NCBI GenBank assembly: GCA_963170155.1
Contig: CAUJGP010000007.1
Location: 1 to 47,381, forward strand
Source of the DNA: Bdellovibrionota bacterium
GTDB lineage: Bacteria; Bdellovibrionota; Bdellovibrionia; Bdellovibrionales; Bdellovibrionaceae
Direction: 5' to 3'
DNA: 47,381 nt
Both the position numbers and the translations under genes were made by a program. Under the pieces are notes generated by a model. That model saw only the letters and a program-made list of their open reading frames with translations, was not told where the DNA came from and did no database searches. The first letter of the stretch is position 1; every line of letters starts with the position of its first letter. Below, in pieces: positions 27,380 through 36,117 of the stretch.

Positions 27380-30237
27380 AAGGGCTAATCTCGGTTCATC
27401 ACTTTTTTCGCTTCTTCTTAAAAGACGCGACGAATGCGGGGTTACTCCTTCGACATGGTTTCTTTTCTTCTTTTCGTTGCCTGATACTCTTATTCACTCT
27501 TTGCTCGGGGGTTTCTCTCGTTAGTTTTGGAAAGCCTCTTCAATTTGGAAATCTCTCGCCAGAACTCTATGCAGAAGCTTCAGAAGCTTTTCCAAATCTT
27601 CTCACACAAAACCCAGCTCCCTCTGAGCTTGACCAATTGTTACGATGGTTGATGAACAAAGGAATCTTTGAAAATCTTCAAATCGTTGAGATTAACGGAG
27701 CTCTCCAATTACAATTCCGTTACCTCAAGAATATCAAACAAATCAATTACACTGGATTAAACACTTTTGATGCCCGAGAGTTAAACCAATGGATTCCCAT
27801 TGAGACAGGACAAAAATTTGATGCTCGCATTCTGAATGAGATTAAAGAAAAAATCATTAATTATTACTCAGAACAAGCTTATCTAAATACAAAGGTAGAG
27901 GTGAGTTATGTGGATTCTTCCGAAAACACTGTCGATTTGAACATTCAAATTCAAGAAGGAGAGCCACTTAAAGTAAACTCTATTTTCTTGGATTGCAAAA
28001 ACAGCGAGCTCAATCAAAAACTCAATCAGATTTTGAAAAAAAATATTGGAAAAGTTTATAATCCGCAGTTAATGGCCTCAATCCCAAAGCAAATTCAGGA
28101 TTACCTGAGATTTAATAACTACATCCGAACGAGCATTCAAGGCCCAGAAAGCCATACCAATGCCAATAAAACCAGTGTCGATTTAACTTATCGTCTCGAA
28201 CGAACAGAGCAGTACTCTATTGTCTTTGAAGGTAACGATGCCTTTCCAACACCTCGCCTTCTCTCCGTTGTTGAAATCAACTCTATTTCATCTGCCAGTC
28301 CCAACGTGCATGCAGAACTCACCAATAAAATCAAAGAGTTTTACTGGAAGAAAGGATACGCCCGAGCGGAAGTCAAAGGAGAAGAGAAAATTGCTATTAA
28401 CGATGTTAAATCGACTTTATTATTTCAAATCAATGAAGGAAGACCCATTAAAATTGAAGCGATCGAACTCCAAGGATCTTTCAGTCAAACAAATAAATAT
28501 TACCAAAAATTCTTAAAAAACCATAGTGGCGACACAATTTCCAGTGGCTACTTTCACCGAAATGATTTTGAAATAGGATTAAAGAATCTCATCATTGAAC
28601 TTCAAAACTCCGGTTACTTAAAAGCCAAACTCATTTCATCCCGCTATGTCTATAATAAAAATAAAGATAAAATCACCATTGTTGTGAACCTCGATGAAGG
28701 GCCTCTGACAAAAATCAATGCTATCACTTATCGTGGACTTAAAAATATCAGCGAGGAAGAACTCAATCAAACTCTCAAAATCAGCAAGGGAGAAGCCTTA
28801 AGACTGGTGCATCTGGAAGAAGGGTTACAAAACATTAAAAGTCATGCTCAGCAAAAAGGATATCTAGAGTTCAGAATTCTCAATGAAAAAGACAATCTCG
28901 TTCAATATAGCGCCGACAACACTCTTGCAACTATTGACCTTCTCATTGAAGAAGGTCCACAGATTAAAGTAGGCTCCTTGCTTATTGATGGCAATACTTT
29001 AACAAAAGAATACGTGATTCATAAAGAAATTGATTTTCAAGTGGGGGATATTCTCACTCCTGGAAAAATTGAGGAATCTACTCGACGTTTACAAAAATTA
29101 GGTCTTTTCAACTCTGTGGAAATAAGAACTTTGGAGCAAAGAACTCAAATTTCAGATCGCACTGTCATTATCAAAATCTCTGAAAGAATGCCGGGACTTT
29201 TCAACTTTGGTGCGGGAGTGACCAATGAACGACAACTCACTCTCCGAGGGTTTACAGGTATTGCGTACAGGAATATCCAAGGAACCGCTCGCGGAATTTC
29301 CACCCGTGCTGAACTCAATTACAACGTGGCAGACATTAAATTTCCAGAACTCAAAATCACAGCTGGTTATCTTGAACCCTATCTTCTGGACTCTCGAACA
29401 AAAGGCCGTGTGAACTTCACTCGTGCCACTCAAATTATGAACTACGATGATCGAACAGCCAGTGACACTTATCAATTGGATTTTTTATTGGAACAAAACC
29501 TTACATCTCATATCCTGCTCAGTTATGACCTTTGGAATATTTCGCATGTTCGGGATTTTGAGATTGATTCTAATCGAGAAAAACTTCTTATTGATCTTGC
29601 CTCTACGGGCCCAGCCATTGAAATTGACTACCGTGATCACCCATTTAATCCCACTCAAGGGACCTTCACTCGCATGCAGATTGAATACTCCAATCCCCTT
29701 CTCGGAAACTCAGGATCTATCGAGTTTTTAAGAACGACAGCGAGCTTCACTCATTATCTTCCTCTGCGCTCTTCTAACCCCATTGTATGGGCTAATTCTG
29801 TCAGAGCCGGAGATCTTTTGAACCTCAGTAAATCCGAAGGAGTTCCTTATGATAAAAAAGGGTTTCTTCTTGGAGGTCTTTCGACCATCCGAGGCTACGA
29901 GGCTGGAACTCGAGAACGCTTTCCTAATAACGCGGACTTAATGATTCCCAATTCAGAAACTTATCGTCTCAAATCCCGAAGCCAATTTTATCTCGTCAAA
30001 TCAGAACTTCGCTTTCCCATCTGGGGCGCCATCGGTGGCGCTCTTTTTTATGATGGAGGTCTTGTTCAAGTTGATGATATTAAATTTAAGGACCCTTATC
30101 GAGATTCAGCGGGAATTGGACTTCGTTATTCCACTCCTGTAGGACCTTTAAATATAGAAGTTGCCAAAAAGCTTGATTATAATAAAGAACGAGGCGAAAG
30201 CGAATACCTTTACCATATTTCTTTTGGTACTTTTTAG
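27376..30237 (+). CDS. Omp85-family outer-membrane protein (TamA/BamA-like) with about seven POTRA repeats
   Basis: This 953-residue protein has a signal peptide or anchor around residues 34-52. About seven POTRA-like repeats span residues 50-600; five repeat ends read IQEGEP, LERTEQ, NEGRPI, LDEGPLT and IEEGPQI. A C-terminal beta-barrel of about 350 residues carries DYRDHPFNPTQGTF, the lid motif GLSTIRGYEAG (VRGF/Y type), GGALFYDGG and a terminal phenylalanine for BAM recognition. E. coli TamA has three POTRAs and about 577 residues and BamA has five, so this is longer than both. Overlap with tamB makes TamA the best functional label, but BamA-like roles are possible. Confidence 0.9.
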   Translation: MKGLISVHHFFRFFLKDATNAGLLLRHGFFSSFRCLILLFTLCSGVSLVSFGKPLQFGNLSPELYAEASEAFPNLLTQNPAPSELDQLLRWLMNKGIFENLQIVEINGALQLQFRYLKNIKQINYTGLNTFDARELNQWIPIETGQKFDARILNEIKEKIINYYSEQAYLNTKVEVSYVDSSENTVDLNIQIQEGEPLKVNSIFLDCKNSELNQKLNQILKKNIGKVYNPQLMASIPKQIQDYLRFNNYIRTSIQGPESHTNANKTSVDLTYRLERTEQYSIVFEGNDAFPTPRLLSVVEINSISSASPNVHAELTNKIKEFYWKKGYARAEVKGEEKIAINDVKSTLLFQINEGRPIKIEAIELQGSFSQTNKYYQKFLKNHSGDTISSGYFHRNDFEIGLKNLIIELQNSGYLKAKLISSRYVYNKNKDKITIVVNLDEGPLTKINAITYRGLKNISEEELNQTLKISKGEALRLVHLEEGLQNIKSHAQQKGYLEFRILNEKDNLVQYSADNTLATIDLLIEEGPQIKVGSLLIDGNTLTKEYVIHKEIDFQVGDILTPGKIEESTRRLQKLGLFNSVEIRTLEQRTQISDRTVIIKISERMPGLFNFGAGVTNERQLTLRGFTGIAYRNIQGTARGISTRAELNYNVADIKFPELKITAGYLEPYLLDSRTKGRVNFTRATQIMNYDDRTASDTYQLDFLLEQNLTSHILLSYDLWNISHVRDFEIDSNREKLLIDLASTGPAIEIDYRDHPFNPTQGTFTRMQIEYSNPLLGNSGSIEFLRTTASFTHYLPLRSSNPIVWANSVRAGDLLNLSKSEGVPYDKKGFLLGGLSTIRGYEAGTRERFPNNADLMIPNSETYRLKSRSQFYLVKSELRFPIWGAIGGALFYDGGLVQVDDIKFKDPYRDSAGIGLRYSTPVGPLNIEVAKKLDYNKERGESEYLYHISFGTF

Positions 30238-30331
30238 TCACAAAAATGACCTGAAAATGACTCTTCAAACGCAACAAAGACCTCTTCTTAAAGAGAAATG
30301 CACAATTTTTCACAAATTAATATACTTTAGT

Positions 30332-30488
30332 CGCAGATTTATGGCGATAACGATAAGAAAAGTTTCCTTATCGAGATCCCTTCCGCTACAATAAATCTGC
30401 GGGTTACGTCTCCGTTCGATTTGAGCTCCGGACGCCTCGTCTTTTTTCAAGCTGGCTCTGTTCACCATAAGCCGCTGTCGCCAGCTTG
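30332..30488 (+). ncRNA. candidate structured RNA or 5' leader before the DedA-like gene
   Basis: The gap after the Omp85 gene contains several strong complementary pairs. CGCAGATTTA (30332-30341) pairs with TAAATCTGCG (30392-30401), enclosing CGATAAG (30351-30357) paired with CTTATCG (30367-30373). A small GACG/CGTC hairpin follows, ending in TTTTTT at about 30447. Then CAAGCTGGC (30448-30456) pairs with GCCAGCTTG (30480-30488), shortly before the gene at 30522. It matches no known riboswitch that I recognise. It could be a small RNA with its own terminator or a regulatory leader. Confidence 0.4.
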
Positions 30489-30521
30489 GTCCTATTGAAG
30501 AAAAGAAGGGATGATTATAGG

Positions 30522-31103
30522 ATGATTCGCTATCTCAAATCAAAAATGCTACGCTGGATTCAAATTCTTCAATTATACACGAATCGCCTTTGGTACGCCC
30601 CCCTTATTGGATTTTTAGCAGCGATTGACAATATCATTCTTATTATTCCAAATGATGGCATCCTCATTTCTAGCTCTATGCTAAAACCACAAAAATGGTT
30701 TACCTTTGCGCTTTGGGTTTCAATCGGGTCCACATTTGGAGCTTTTTGTCTGGCCGCTCTCTTGGAGTTAAAAGGTCTTCCCTGGATTTTAGAGCTCTAC
30801 CCAGGGCTCGATGAGAGCCAATCATGGCTCTGGATGCATGATTTCTTTGAAACCTACGGCTTAATCCTTGTTTTTGCTGTGGCAATCGCCCCCATCGTGC
30901 AACAACCTGCGATCATACTTGCCTCTCTCGCAGAGACACCTTTACTTCAACTTTGTGCCGTTGTTTTTGTTGGGCGATTCATCAAGTTTTTGATTATGTC
31001 CTATGTTGCCTCTCATGCTCCTCGCCTTTTATCAAAAATGTGGGGCATTAAAGATGAACTAAAAGAGGTTGGCGCTAAAATTGGGAATGGCAAATCTGCG
31101 TAG
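30522..31103 (+). CDS. DedA/VTT-type small membrane protein (YqaA-like)
   Basis: This 193-residue integral membrane protein has four or five hydrophobic helices and the general layout of VTT (DedA/SNARE-associated) proteins: an amphipathic entry region (AAIDNIILIIPNDGILISS), a hydrophobic hairpin, a cluster with basic Arg/Lys near VVFVGRFIKFLIMSYVA, and a cytoplasmic tail. DedA-superfamily members act as lipid scramblases or transporters and affect membrane energetics. I start at the ATG 30522, with TAGG or AAGGGA upstream. A longer frame from a TTG at 30486 lacks support and would overlap the hairpin arm. Substrate unknown. It converges on the UbiB-like gene. Confidence 0.7.
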   Translation: MIRYLKSKMLRWIQILQLYTNRLWYAPLIGFLAAIDNIILIIPNDGILISSSMLKPQKWFTFALWVSIGSTFGAFCLAALLELKGLPWILELYPGLDESQSWLWMHDFFETYGLILVFAVAIAPIVQQPAIILASLAETPLLQLCAVVFVGRFIKFLIMSYVASHAPRLLSKMWGIKDELKEVGAKIGNGKSA

Positions 31104-31192
31104 ATCATTCCCTTAGAACTCCTCGTTTCAAATTAATAATGCCCACAAATACAAAAAACTCAGCTTATGACTTCCATAAATAAACCTGGAGT

Positions 31193-33766
31193 TTAAAATA
31201 TTCTTTGACAAGAGCTTGTTTTTTCTTTCATTGAAGTTGCTTCGGGTTCTGTTCCAAAAAATCGATCTTTGAATGCACTTTTAACTAAGTTGAAAGTTGA
31301 GCCATTATTCTTAAGTGCAACCGCGGTCATAATAGAATCGATTCTTTTTTTAGATTCTGATGCTTCAAGTATTTGATTGATGGCTGTAAGTCCTCGATTC
31401 AATGCAGTCACATTCGAACTCAGGCTCATCCCTTTTGAAAGTGACCATTCTAACCAAGCTCGAGCTTTCATTGAACTTCTTTGCGGATGATTTGTTACTA
31501 ATGTGATAAGTTCTGATTTAGATATTTTATTCTCTTCAGGCCTTGAAAGAGCCCAAATATAATCAGCAATAAGCTCTGGGCTCATCAGATATTCAGCAAC
31601 AGCTAATTTTATGAAAGTATTTCGCTCATTCTCAGTCAACCGACCAATCATACCGAAATCAAAAAGATTAACGATAATATGATCATGAGACTTCATGACA
31701 ACGTTAAAATTTCCTTGGTGCAGATCCGTATGGAAGAAAAAACCCGTAAAGAAAGTCCTTTCAACCCAATGCTCAGAAATAGCTTCGGCAACTTCAACTG
31801 CTTGCTTTTTATTGTTGGCCGCAAAGGACTCAAACTTTTCTCCATCAAGCCAACTTGAGTAAATCACATCTTTCTGATAACTTTTGTAAGTCTTAGGCAC
31901 CATGAATTCAATTTTAGCAATAGAGCTGCTTTTCAGTGTTTTTTGGTACTGAAGAGCTCCTTCCTCTTGATTTCTTTTAGTCAACTCCACATTGAGCTCT
32001 TCACGCGCCATTTCGTGAATGTCCGAAAGAATGGGTTCAATCAGAGGGAAATCATGAGCGCGCAGGAGAGGGTCCTTATCAATGACCTCAGCAACGCGTG
32101 CGATAAGCTGTTCTTCTTTAGAAATATTCTCTCTTATGGAATCCTTCAGAACTCGAGCCGCTATTTTTAGATTATTACCACTGTCATCTTTGTATATTGC
32201 CTGGTACGTTTGCGCCATTGTACCAACTTTTGGTTCTTTATTTATTGAAATAAGGCGCATTCCTTCAGGCCCATTTCTAAGTCGTGCTTCGACCTTTTCC
32301 CAAGGGGTTTTAAGACCGGCATCTTCAACTTCATTAAATATCTTTCTGAGTTCTGGAGAGAAGTCCTTTCGGCGTCCTAAAATTTGTAGAAGTTTCTGCA
32401 TCTGTGGTCCCGAATATAAAACTAAAGTTCGAAAAACTTCTCTAAATGAATTCTCATGAGGTCGCTCAATAAGTCTTTTAATAATGTTCTTGCTATCAGC
32501 GTATGAGATAGTTGAAAAATAAGTTTTGAACAGCAGCTCAAAAAATCTTTGATCCGCCGCTCGTGTAAAACTCATCTCTTTTGAAGCTAAGATTTCTTCA
32601 CTGATTTGACGAATTTTATTCCATTCGCGTTTGAATTTTTCAGCAGCCTTCTCGAAAATCACAAGTTTGGCTCCATCATCATCCAACAAAATTTTTCGAT
32701 AAGTATGATCTGGTCCGATAAGATAATCAATCGTAATGCGAGTCAATCCTAGCTCAATATGCTTTCGAGCTATATTCAAGGCCCGATCACGCCTCTCTTG
32801 ATAGCTTTTTGCTTTTTCCTCATACTCACTTCCACGGTTTGGGTACTTGTCTTCAAGTTGTTTCATATACTTATTGTATTCCTCTAAAACCTCATTGCTG
32901 GCCACTTGATTTTTTTCATCTGACATTTTTTGATACAATTTAAAATCAATTTCTTTTAAAGAAACATGGAAATACAAGTTGGTTGACCCACCTAAAAAAC
33001 CTATAAGGTTTTCGGCCTTGCTACCCTCACTCCAATCTCCCAAAATTCCAGCGGGAACATTCAATCCCTTTGCTTTTTCTTTTATTTCATCACTGAGAAA
33101 ATTAAATTCGTCCGTTAAACTTTTTTCAAAATTTTTTCTATCCTTAGAACTAGCAATTCGTATGTAACGAGTTTTCTCCTCTTTGAAATCCTCCGCATAG
33201 TATTTTTGGATCTGACGAAGAGTGGTGTTTAATAAGTTTATTTTTTCTGAATCTGTTTTGTCAGATCCATAGAGTAGGGTCTTTAGAATCAAATTTTTGA
33301 AAATATAATTTTTGAGAGGCCCTACTTGATCCGCTCTTTCAATACCTGTAAAACCATACCTATGAATAAAGTAATGCTCCACAATTGAGCGAAGTCGTGG
33401 GCTGGTTTTTGGAGAGTCCATAATTTCAATTAAATAATTGTATCGTTCATCATAAGTCTTTATTTGATCTAGATCACTTGTGAGCTTTTGGAACTGCACT
33501 CTTCCTTCCTGATCCCATGTTCTTTTTTCAGATTCAGGTATAAAATCTGGGATTTCACCTTTACGGTCGCTCCCTTGAAATATTTTATTTGCTTCCCTAA
33601 AAGCACCCTCCCATGGAGATTCAACTTCAGAATGAAATACGGCATCACGTGGCTTGCGAATATCAGGGCCAAGCATTTGGAAGTAGTATAAGTTTTCGTT
33701 TGCACTGGTATCCCAAGCGACTAAAAGAAATGAAATAAACAATACTCTAAACTTTGTTGATGTCAT
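31193..33766 (-). CDS. exported UbiB/ABC1-like atypical kinase-fold protein
   Basis: This 857-residue protein starts with a signal peptide (KFRVLFISFLLVAWDTSA), so it is likely exported. About 480 residues of helical, charged sequence follow, matching no family I know. A UbiB/ABC1-type kinase domain lies at about 505-745. Its motifs are HTDLHQGN (679-686, usually HTDPHPGN) and FDFG with Asp703. The ATP-site lysine in the usual VAVKVL motif is replaced by Arg538 (IAARVL). Classical UbiB proteins are cytoplasmic or membrane proteins that support ubiquinone synthesis, so an exported form is unusual. The start at 33766 has AAAGGAAG upstream. It is monocistronic. Confidence 0.8.
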   Translation of the reverse strand: MTSTKFRVLFISFLLVAWDTSANENLYYFQMLGPDIRKPRDAVFHSEVESPWEGAFREANKIFQGSDRKGEIPDFIPESEKRTWDQEGRVQFQKLTSDLDQIKTYDERYNYLIEIMDSPKTSPRLRSIVEHYFIHRYGFTGIERADQVGPLKNYIFKNLILKTLLYGSDKTDSEKINLLNTTLRQIQKYYAEDFKEEKTRYIRIASSKDRKNFEKSLTDEFNFLSDEIKEKAKGLNVPAGILGDWSEGSKAENLIGFLGGSTNLYFHVSLKEIDFKLYQKMSDEKNQVASNEVLEEYNKYMKQLEDKYPNRGSEYEEKAKSYQERRDRALNIARKHIELGLTRITIDYLIGPDHTYRKILLDDDGAKLVIFEKAAEKFKREWNKIRQISEEILASKEMSFTRAADQRFFELLFKTYFSTISYADSKNIIKRLIERPHENSFREVFRTLVLYSGPQMQKLLQILGRRKDFSPELRKIFNEVEDAGLKTPWEKVEARLRNGPEGMRLISINKEPKVGTMAQTYQAIYKDDSGNNLKIAARVLKDSIRENISKEEQLIARVAEVIDKDPLLRAHDFPLIEPILSDIHEMAREELNVELTKRNQEEGALQYQKTLKSSSIAKIEFMVPKTYKSYQKDVIYSSWLDGEKFESFAANNKKQAVEVAEAISEHWVERTFFTGFFFHTDLHQGNFNVVMKSHDHIIVNLFDFGMIGRLTENERNTFIKLAVAEYLMSPELIADYIWALSRPEENKISKSELITLVTNHPQRSSMKARAWLEWSLSKGMSLSSNVTALNRGLTAINQILEASESKKRIDSIMTAVALKNNGSTFNLVKSAFKDRFFGTEPEATSMKEKTSSCQRIF

Positions 33767-33962
33767 CGATTCTTCCTTTCTCTCTTTTACTTTTGCGAAT
33801 GAGTTGAAGATCAAAATTACTTATAGATCAAATGCAATCCCATCAAATTCCTTTTCCCATTCAATTCTTCAACAGGACAAACAGGCAATAGCTTCGGTTC
33901 GCTTCAGGATGACAACCTTCATTTCGCAGTATTCTTCTCAAGTTTCTAGGTAAGTGATTAAC

Positions 33963-33988
33963 TGCAAACTCAATGCCGTGAGTTTGCA
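33963..33988 (+). promoter_or_regulatory. perfect 10-bp hairpin upstream of the small ORF
   Basis: TGCAAACTCA (33963-33972) pairs exactly with TGAGTTTGCA (33979-33988) around ATGCCG. It ends 10 bp before the AAAAAAGGAGG ribosome binding site of the small ORF. It may be an operator or a leader hairpin. Confidence 0.6.
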
Positions 33989-34007
33989 CCCTTTAAAAAA
34001 GGAGGCT

Positions 34008-34049
34008 ATGTTTAATCCTAAGAATTTAAGGCGTGGTCACAAATTGTGA
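34008..34049 (+). CDS. possible 13-residue leader or micropeptide
   Basis: ATG at 34008 is preceded by AAAAAAGGAGG at ideal spacing, one of the strongest ribosome binding sites in the window. The product would be MFNPKNLRRGHKL. The stop lies inside a hairpin (34028-34060) followed by TTTT, an arrangement like an attenuator in which translation of the ORF would disturb the hairpin. The next gene starts 200 bp downstream. There is no homology evidence, so it may be a chance ORF or a remnant. Confidence 0.35.
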   Translation: MFNPKNLRRGHKL

Positions 34050-34062
34050 CTCTATGCCTTTT
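34028..34062 (+). terminator. terminator-like hairpin overlapping the small ORF
   Basis: AAGGC (34028-34032) pairs with GCCTT (34056-34060), and GTCACAA pairs with TTGTGAC around one central base at 34036-34050. A run of four T (34059-34062) closes the structure. The stem has mismatches between the two paired blocks, so termination would be moderate. Confidence 0.4.
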
Positions 34063-34252
34063 CTGTAGACAGAATCACGTTGGCACCTTCTCATCCATCA
34101 ATCCTGCGACACCTGTAAAACAATTTAGAGATCCGTTTTTGAACCATCTCATCCTGATACGGTTTTTATTGTTTTTCCTGAAGTAAATGCCTCACATTGA
34201 TTCAATGGCATGGTCTTGTTCTTGCTGTTAGTGAGAGTAGGAGACCATAAAT

Positions 34253-35065
34253 ATGAAAAAAGAACTCAATACTCTCAATAATCAAAAAGGCACTCATCAC
34301 CTCGAACGCTCTAAAAACTCCCTGCCCTTCTTATTACTCTTTTCTTTTTGCAGTGCCTTTTTTCTCCTGGGTTGTAGTGCACAAAACGGTGATCCTGGCT
34401 TCTTAAAATCATCAGGAAGCACCGATAATGCCAGTCGCCTTGCCATCCCCGACACTCAAGCGAATACCCCTAAAGACGTTGCTCTCTGCAACCAACTTCA
34501 AGATTCCATGATCACTGCTCGACTGATGGTTTATTATGATGTGTATAATAACTACAGACCTGATTTACTACGTCTCTACATCCCACAAATTAAATCTGAA
34601 TTTGAAAACCCCAATTATCAATTGGTCTTCAGAAAGTGGAAAGCCAATCCGAATGGTGAAACTTATCAAGATAATAATCCTTTAAAGTTTTGGGCTGAGA
34701 GAAAATCAGATCGGGCATTGGTGACCTCTTTCATGACCGTTCTGCAATGGAATTTACTCTCATCTGAAATAGAAAAAACAACGAAATCCCAAAATCTCAC
34801 GATGAAGGATACTTTTAGCAAATTTAATTTTGTTATCGATCTACAAGACCCTTCAGCTTCTTATGACGTACTCAAGATCTCCCTTTATCAAGACGAACAA
34901 TGGTTACAAGATTGGAATGTTCTTATACCCGCTTTCTATGCCCATCCAAAAACATACGCAACAAGCCAGAACAGCGTTCTTGCCCAGCTCCACCCGTTTT
35001 ATGGACAAGAGAATTCAAGCTTTGGCAATGAATTCGCCACACAATTAAATAATTTTTGTTTTTAA
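34253..35065 (+). CDS. lipoprotein of unknown function
   Basis: This 270-residue protein has an unusually long, charged n-region (residues 1-22), then a hydrophobic segment and the lipobox FLLGC with lipidated Cys41. The mature part starts with a Ser/Gly/Asn-rich linker, followed by a mixed alpha/beta region with many aromatic residues (MVYYDVYNNYRPDLLRLY, FRKWKANPNGETY). I see no catalytic motif. AGGAG lies 8-10 bases upstream of the ATG. It converges on the gene at 35119, with a hairpin between. No family recognised; probably outer-membrane or periplasmic. Confidence 0.75.
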   Translation: MKKELNTLNNQKGTHHLERSKNSLPFLLLFSFCSAFFLLGCSAQNGDPGFLKSSGSTDNASRLAIPDTQANTPKDVALCNQLQDSMITARLMVYYDVYNNYRPDLLRLYIPQIKSEFENPNYQLVFRKWKANPNGETYQDNNPLKFWAERKSDRALVTSFMTVLQWNLLSSEIEKTTKSQNLTMKDTFSKFNFVIDLQDPSASYDVLKISLYQDEQWLQDWNVLIPAFYAHPKTYATSQNSVLAQLHPFYGQENSSFGNEFATQLNNFCF

Positions 35066-35090
35066 AAAACGCTCGTTCCTCAACCCCATG

Positions 35091-35114
35091 ACGACAGAAA
35101 AGATTCTCTGTCGT
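35091..35114. terminator. hairpin between convergent genes
   Basis: ACGACAGA (35091-35098) pairs with TCTGTCGT (35107-35114) around an 8-base loop. It lies between two convergent genes, where a shared terminator is expected, but no T-run follows on either strand. Confidence 0.4.
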
Positions 35115-35118
35115 GGCT

Positions 35119-35985
35119 TCAATGGCTGTTTTCCTGAACCACTTCCTCAGCATGAAGATTTTCCCCGTTGCGATAACGCTCCAATAAAGATTCATCGGTG
35201 GTGGGAAAAGAAAAAAGCAAAGAATGCACTGAAGACGCTTGACCATCTTCCTGGGTGATAACCACATAATGAAGATCTGAGTGCTGAGGATCGTCCCCAA
35301 ACTCTTTTATAAAAGTCACCAAGCGGTTCCCCTGAAAATCAGAACTCCTCCAAATCTCATCAGGATTCTCAATCGTTTGTTCTCTCAAGTTAGCAAAGTC
35401 TCTGAATTTATCCATGGGAATATCTTTTTCTGATCGAACTTTGAGCATTGCTGAAAATAAACCAACAGAGAGAGAATCCCCTTCCGTTAACCCATCGCCA
35501 TCAATCAGTGCTGGTTCAAACTCAGCCATAGTTCTATCAAAAACCACCTGTCCGCGTCGAAATTGATCGGCTAGTTCCATAGACCGCGTTGGAAAGTGCA
35601 AAAAAATAAAAGTAGGATCTTCATCATAAAGATAAGTAGAGACAACGTAATAAATCATTTGAGAGGACCCCTCAAATAAACGATGAAAATGATAAATGGG
35701 AAAATCGGCACTGACTTCATTGTCCATCCAAATCTGATCCGGTTCGTCCAAGGTTAAATTTAAGAGTTCGTGCATGAACTCGGCCTCAGAATCAGTGTAA
35801 TCTTCTTGATTTCTCAATTCTAAGTACTCAGTCTCTAAGAGTTTTATTGATTCACTGAAATGACTGAACAGTTCTTCTTCTGATTGAAAAATCCATTTTT
35901 TATCGGGGTCGATCACGATAGCATGGCCGGATTTTTGCGCTAATTTCTTAAGATGATCCTTCGATGATTTTTTATTTTTGCTCAT
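35119..35985 (-). CDS. acidic protein with an internally duplicated domain, function unknown
   Basis: This 288-residue protein has no signal peptide. After a short basic N-terminus it is strongly acidic. Two stretches align with each other. Residues 72-150 contain LDEPDQIWMD, then MIYYVVSTYLYDEDPTFIFL and HFPTRSMELADQFRRGQ. Residues 200-276 contain IENPDEIWRS, then DLHYVVITQEDGQ and FSFPTTDESLLERYRNGE. The shared pattern is xPDxIW, a hydrophobic strand, YYVV/HYVV, and an F-PT-(8-10)-R-G/NGE end. This indicates tandem copies of one alpha/beta domain. I recall that some PBECR nuclease-like domains have similar wording but cannot verify it. It has no strong ribosome binding site. Confidence 0.75.
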   Translation of the reverse strand: MSKNKKSSKDHLKKLAQKSGHAIVIDPDKKWIFQSEEELFSHFSESIKLLETEYLELRNQEDYTDSEAEFMHELLNLTLDEPDQIWMDNEVSADFPIYHFHRLFEGSSQMIYYVVSTYLYDEDPTFIFLHFPTRSMELADQFRRGQVVFDRTMAEFEPALIDGDGLTEGDSLSVGLFSAMLKVRSEKDIPMDKFRDFANLREQTIENPDEIWRSSDFQGNRLVTFIKEFGDDPQHSDLHYVVITQEDGQASSVHSLLFSFPTTDESLLERYRNGENLHAEEVVQENSH

Positions 35986-36117
35986 GACACTATTTAATCA
36001 CACCAATAGCATGTCACGTCAAGGCTCAGAAATTTTGATTGCAAGGCGAATTCTTTTTCATGACCATCATTATTAGGGCATGGGTTCTTTATTCACTTTT
36101 ATCGCAAGGAGGCGATC

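Larger units (their letters stand above)
33767..34252. other. intergenic region with hairpins and a small ORF
   Basis: This 486-bp gap between the divergent UbiB-like and lipoprotein genes holds a perfect 10-bp hairpin (33963-33988), a 13-residue ORF with a strong ribosome binding site (34008-34049) and a terminator-like hairpin (34028-34062). I see nothing definite in 33815-33960 or 34065-34240. Confidence 0.5.

Noticed and set aside
34206-34225. Possible sigma54 promoter (ATGGTCT with TTGC at the right spacing) before the lipoprotein gene.
   Set aside because: Only the GG and GC cores match. The rest of the -24 element differs from TGGCACG, so it is likely chance.
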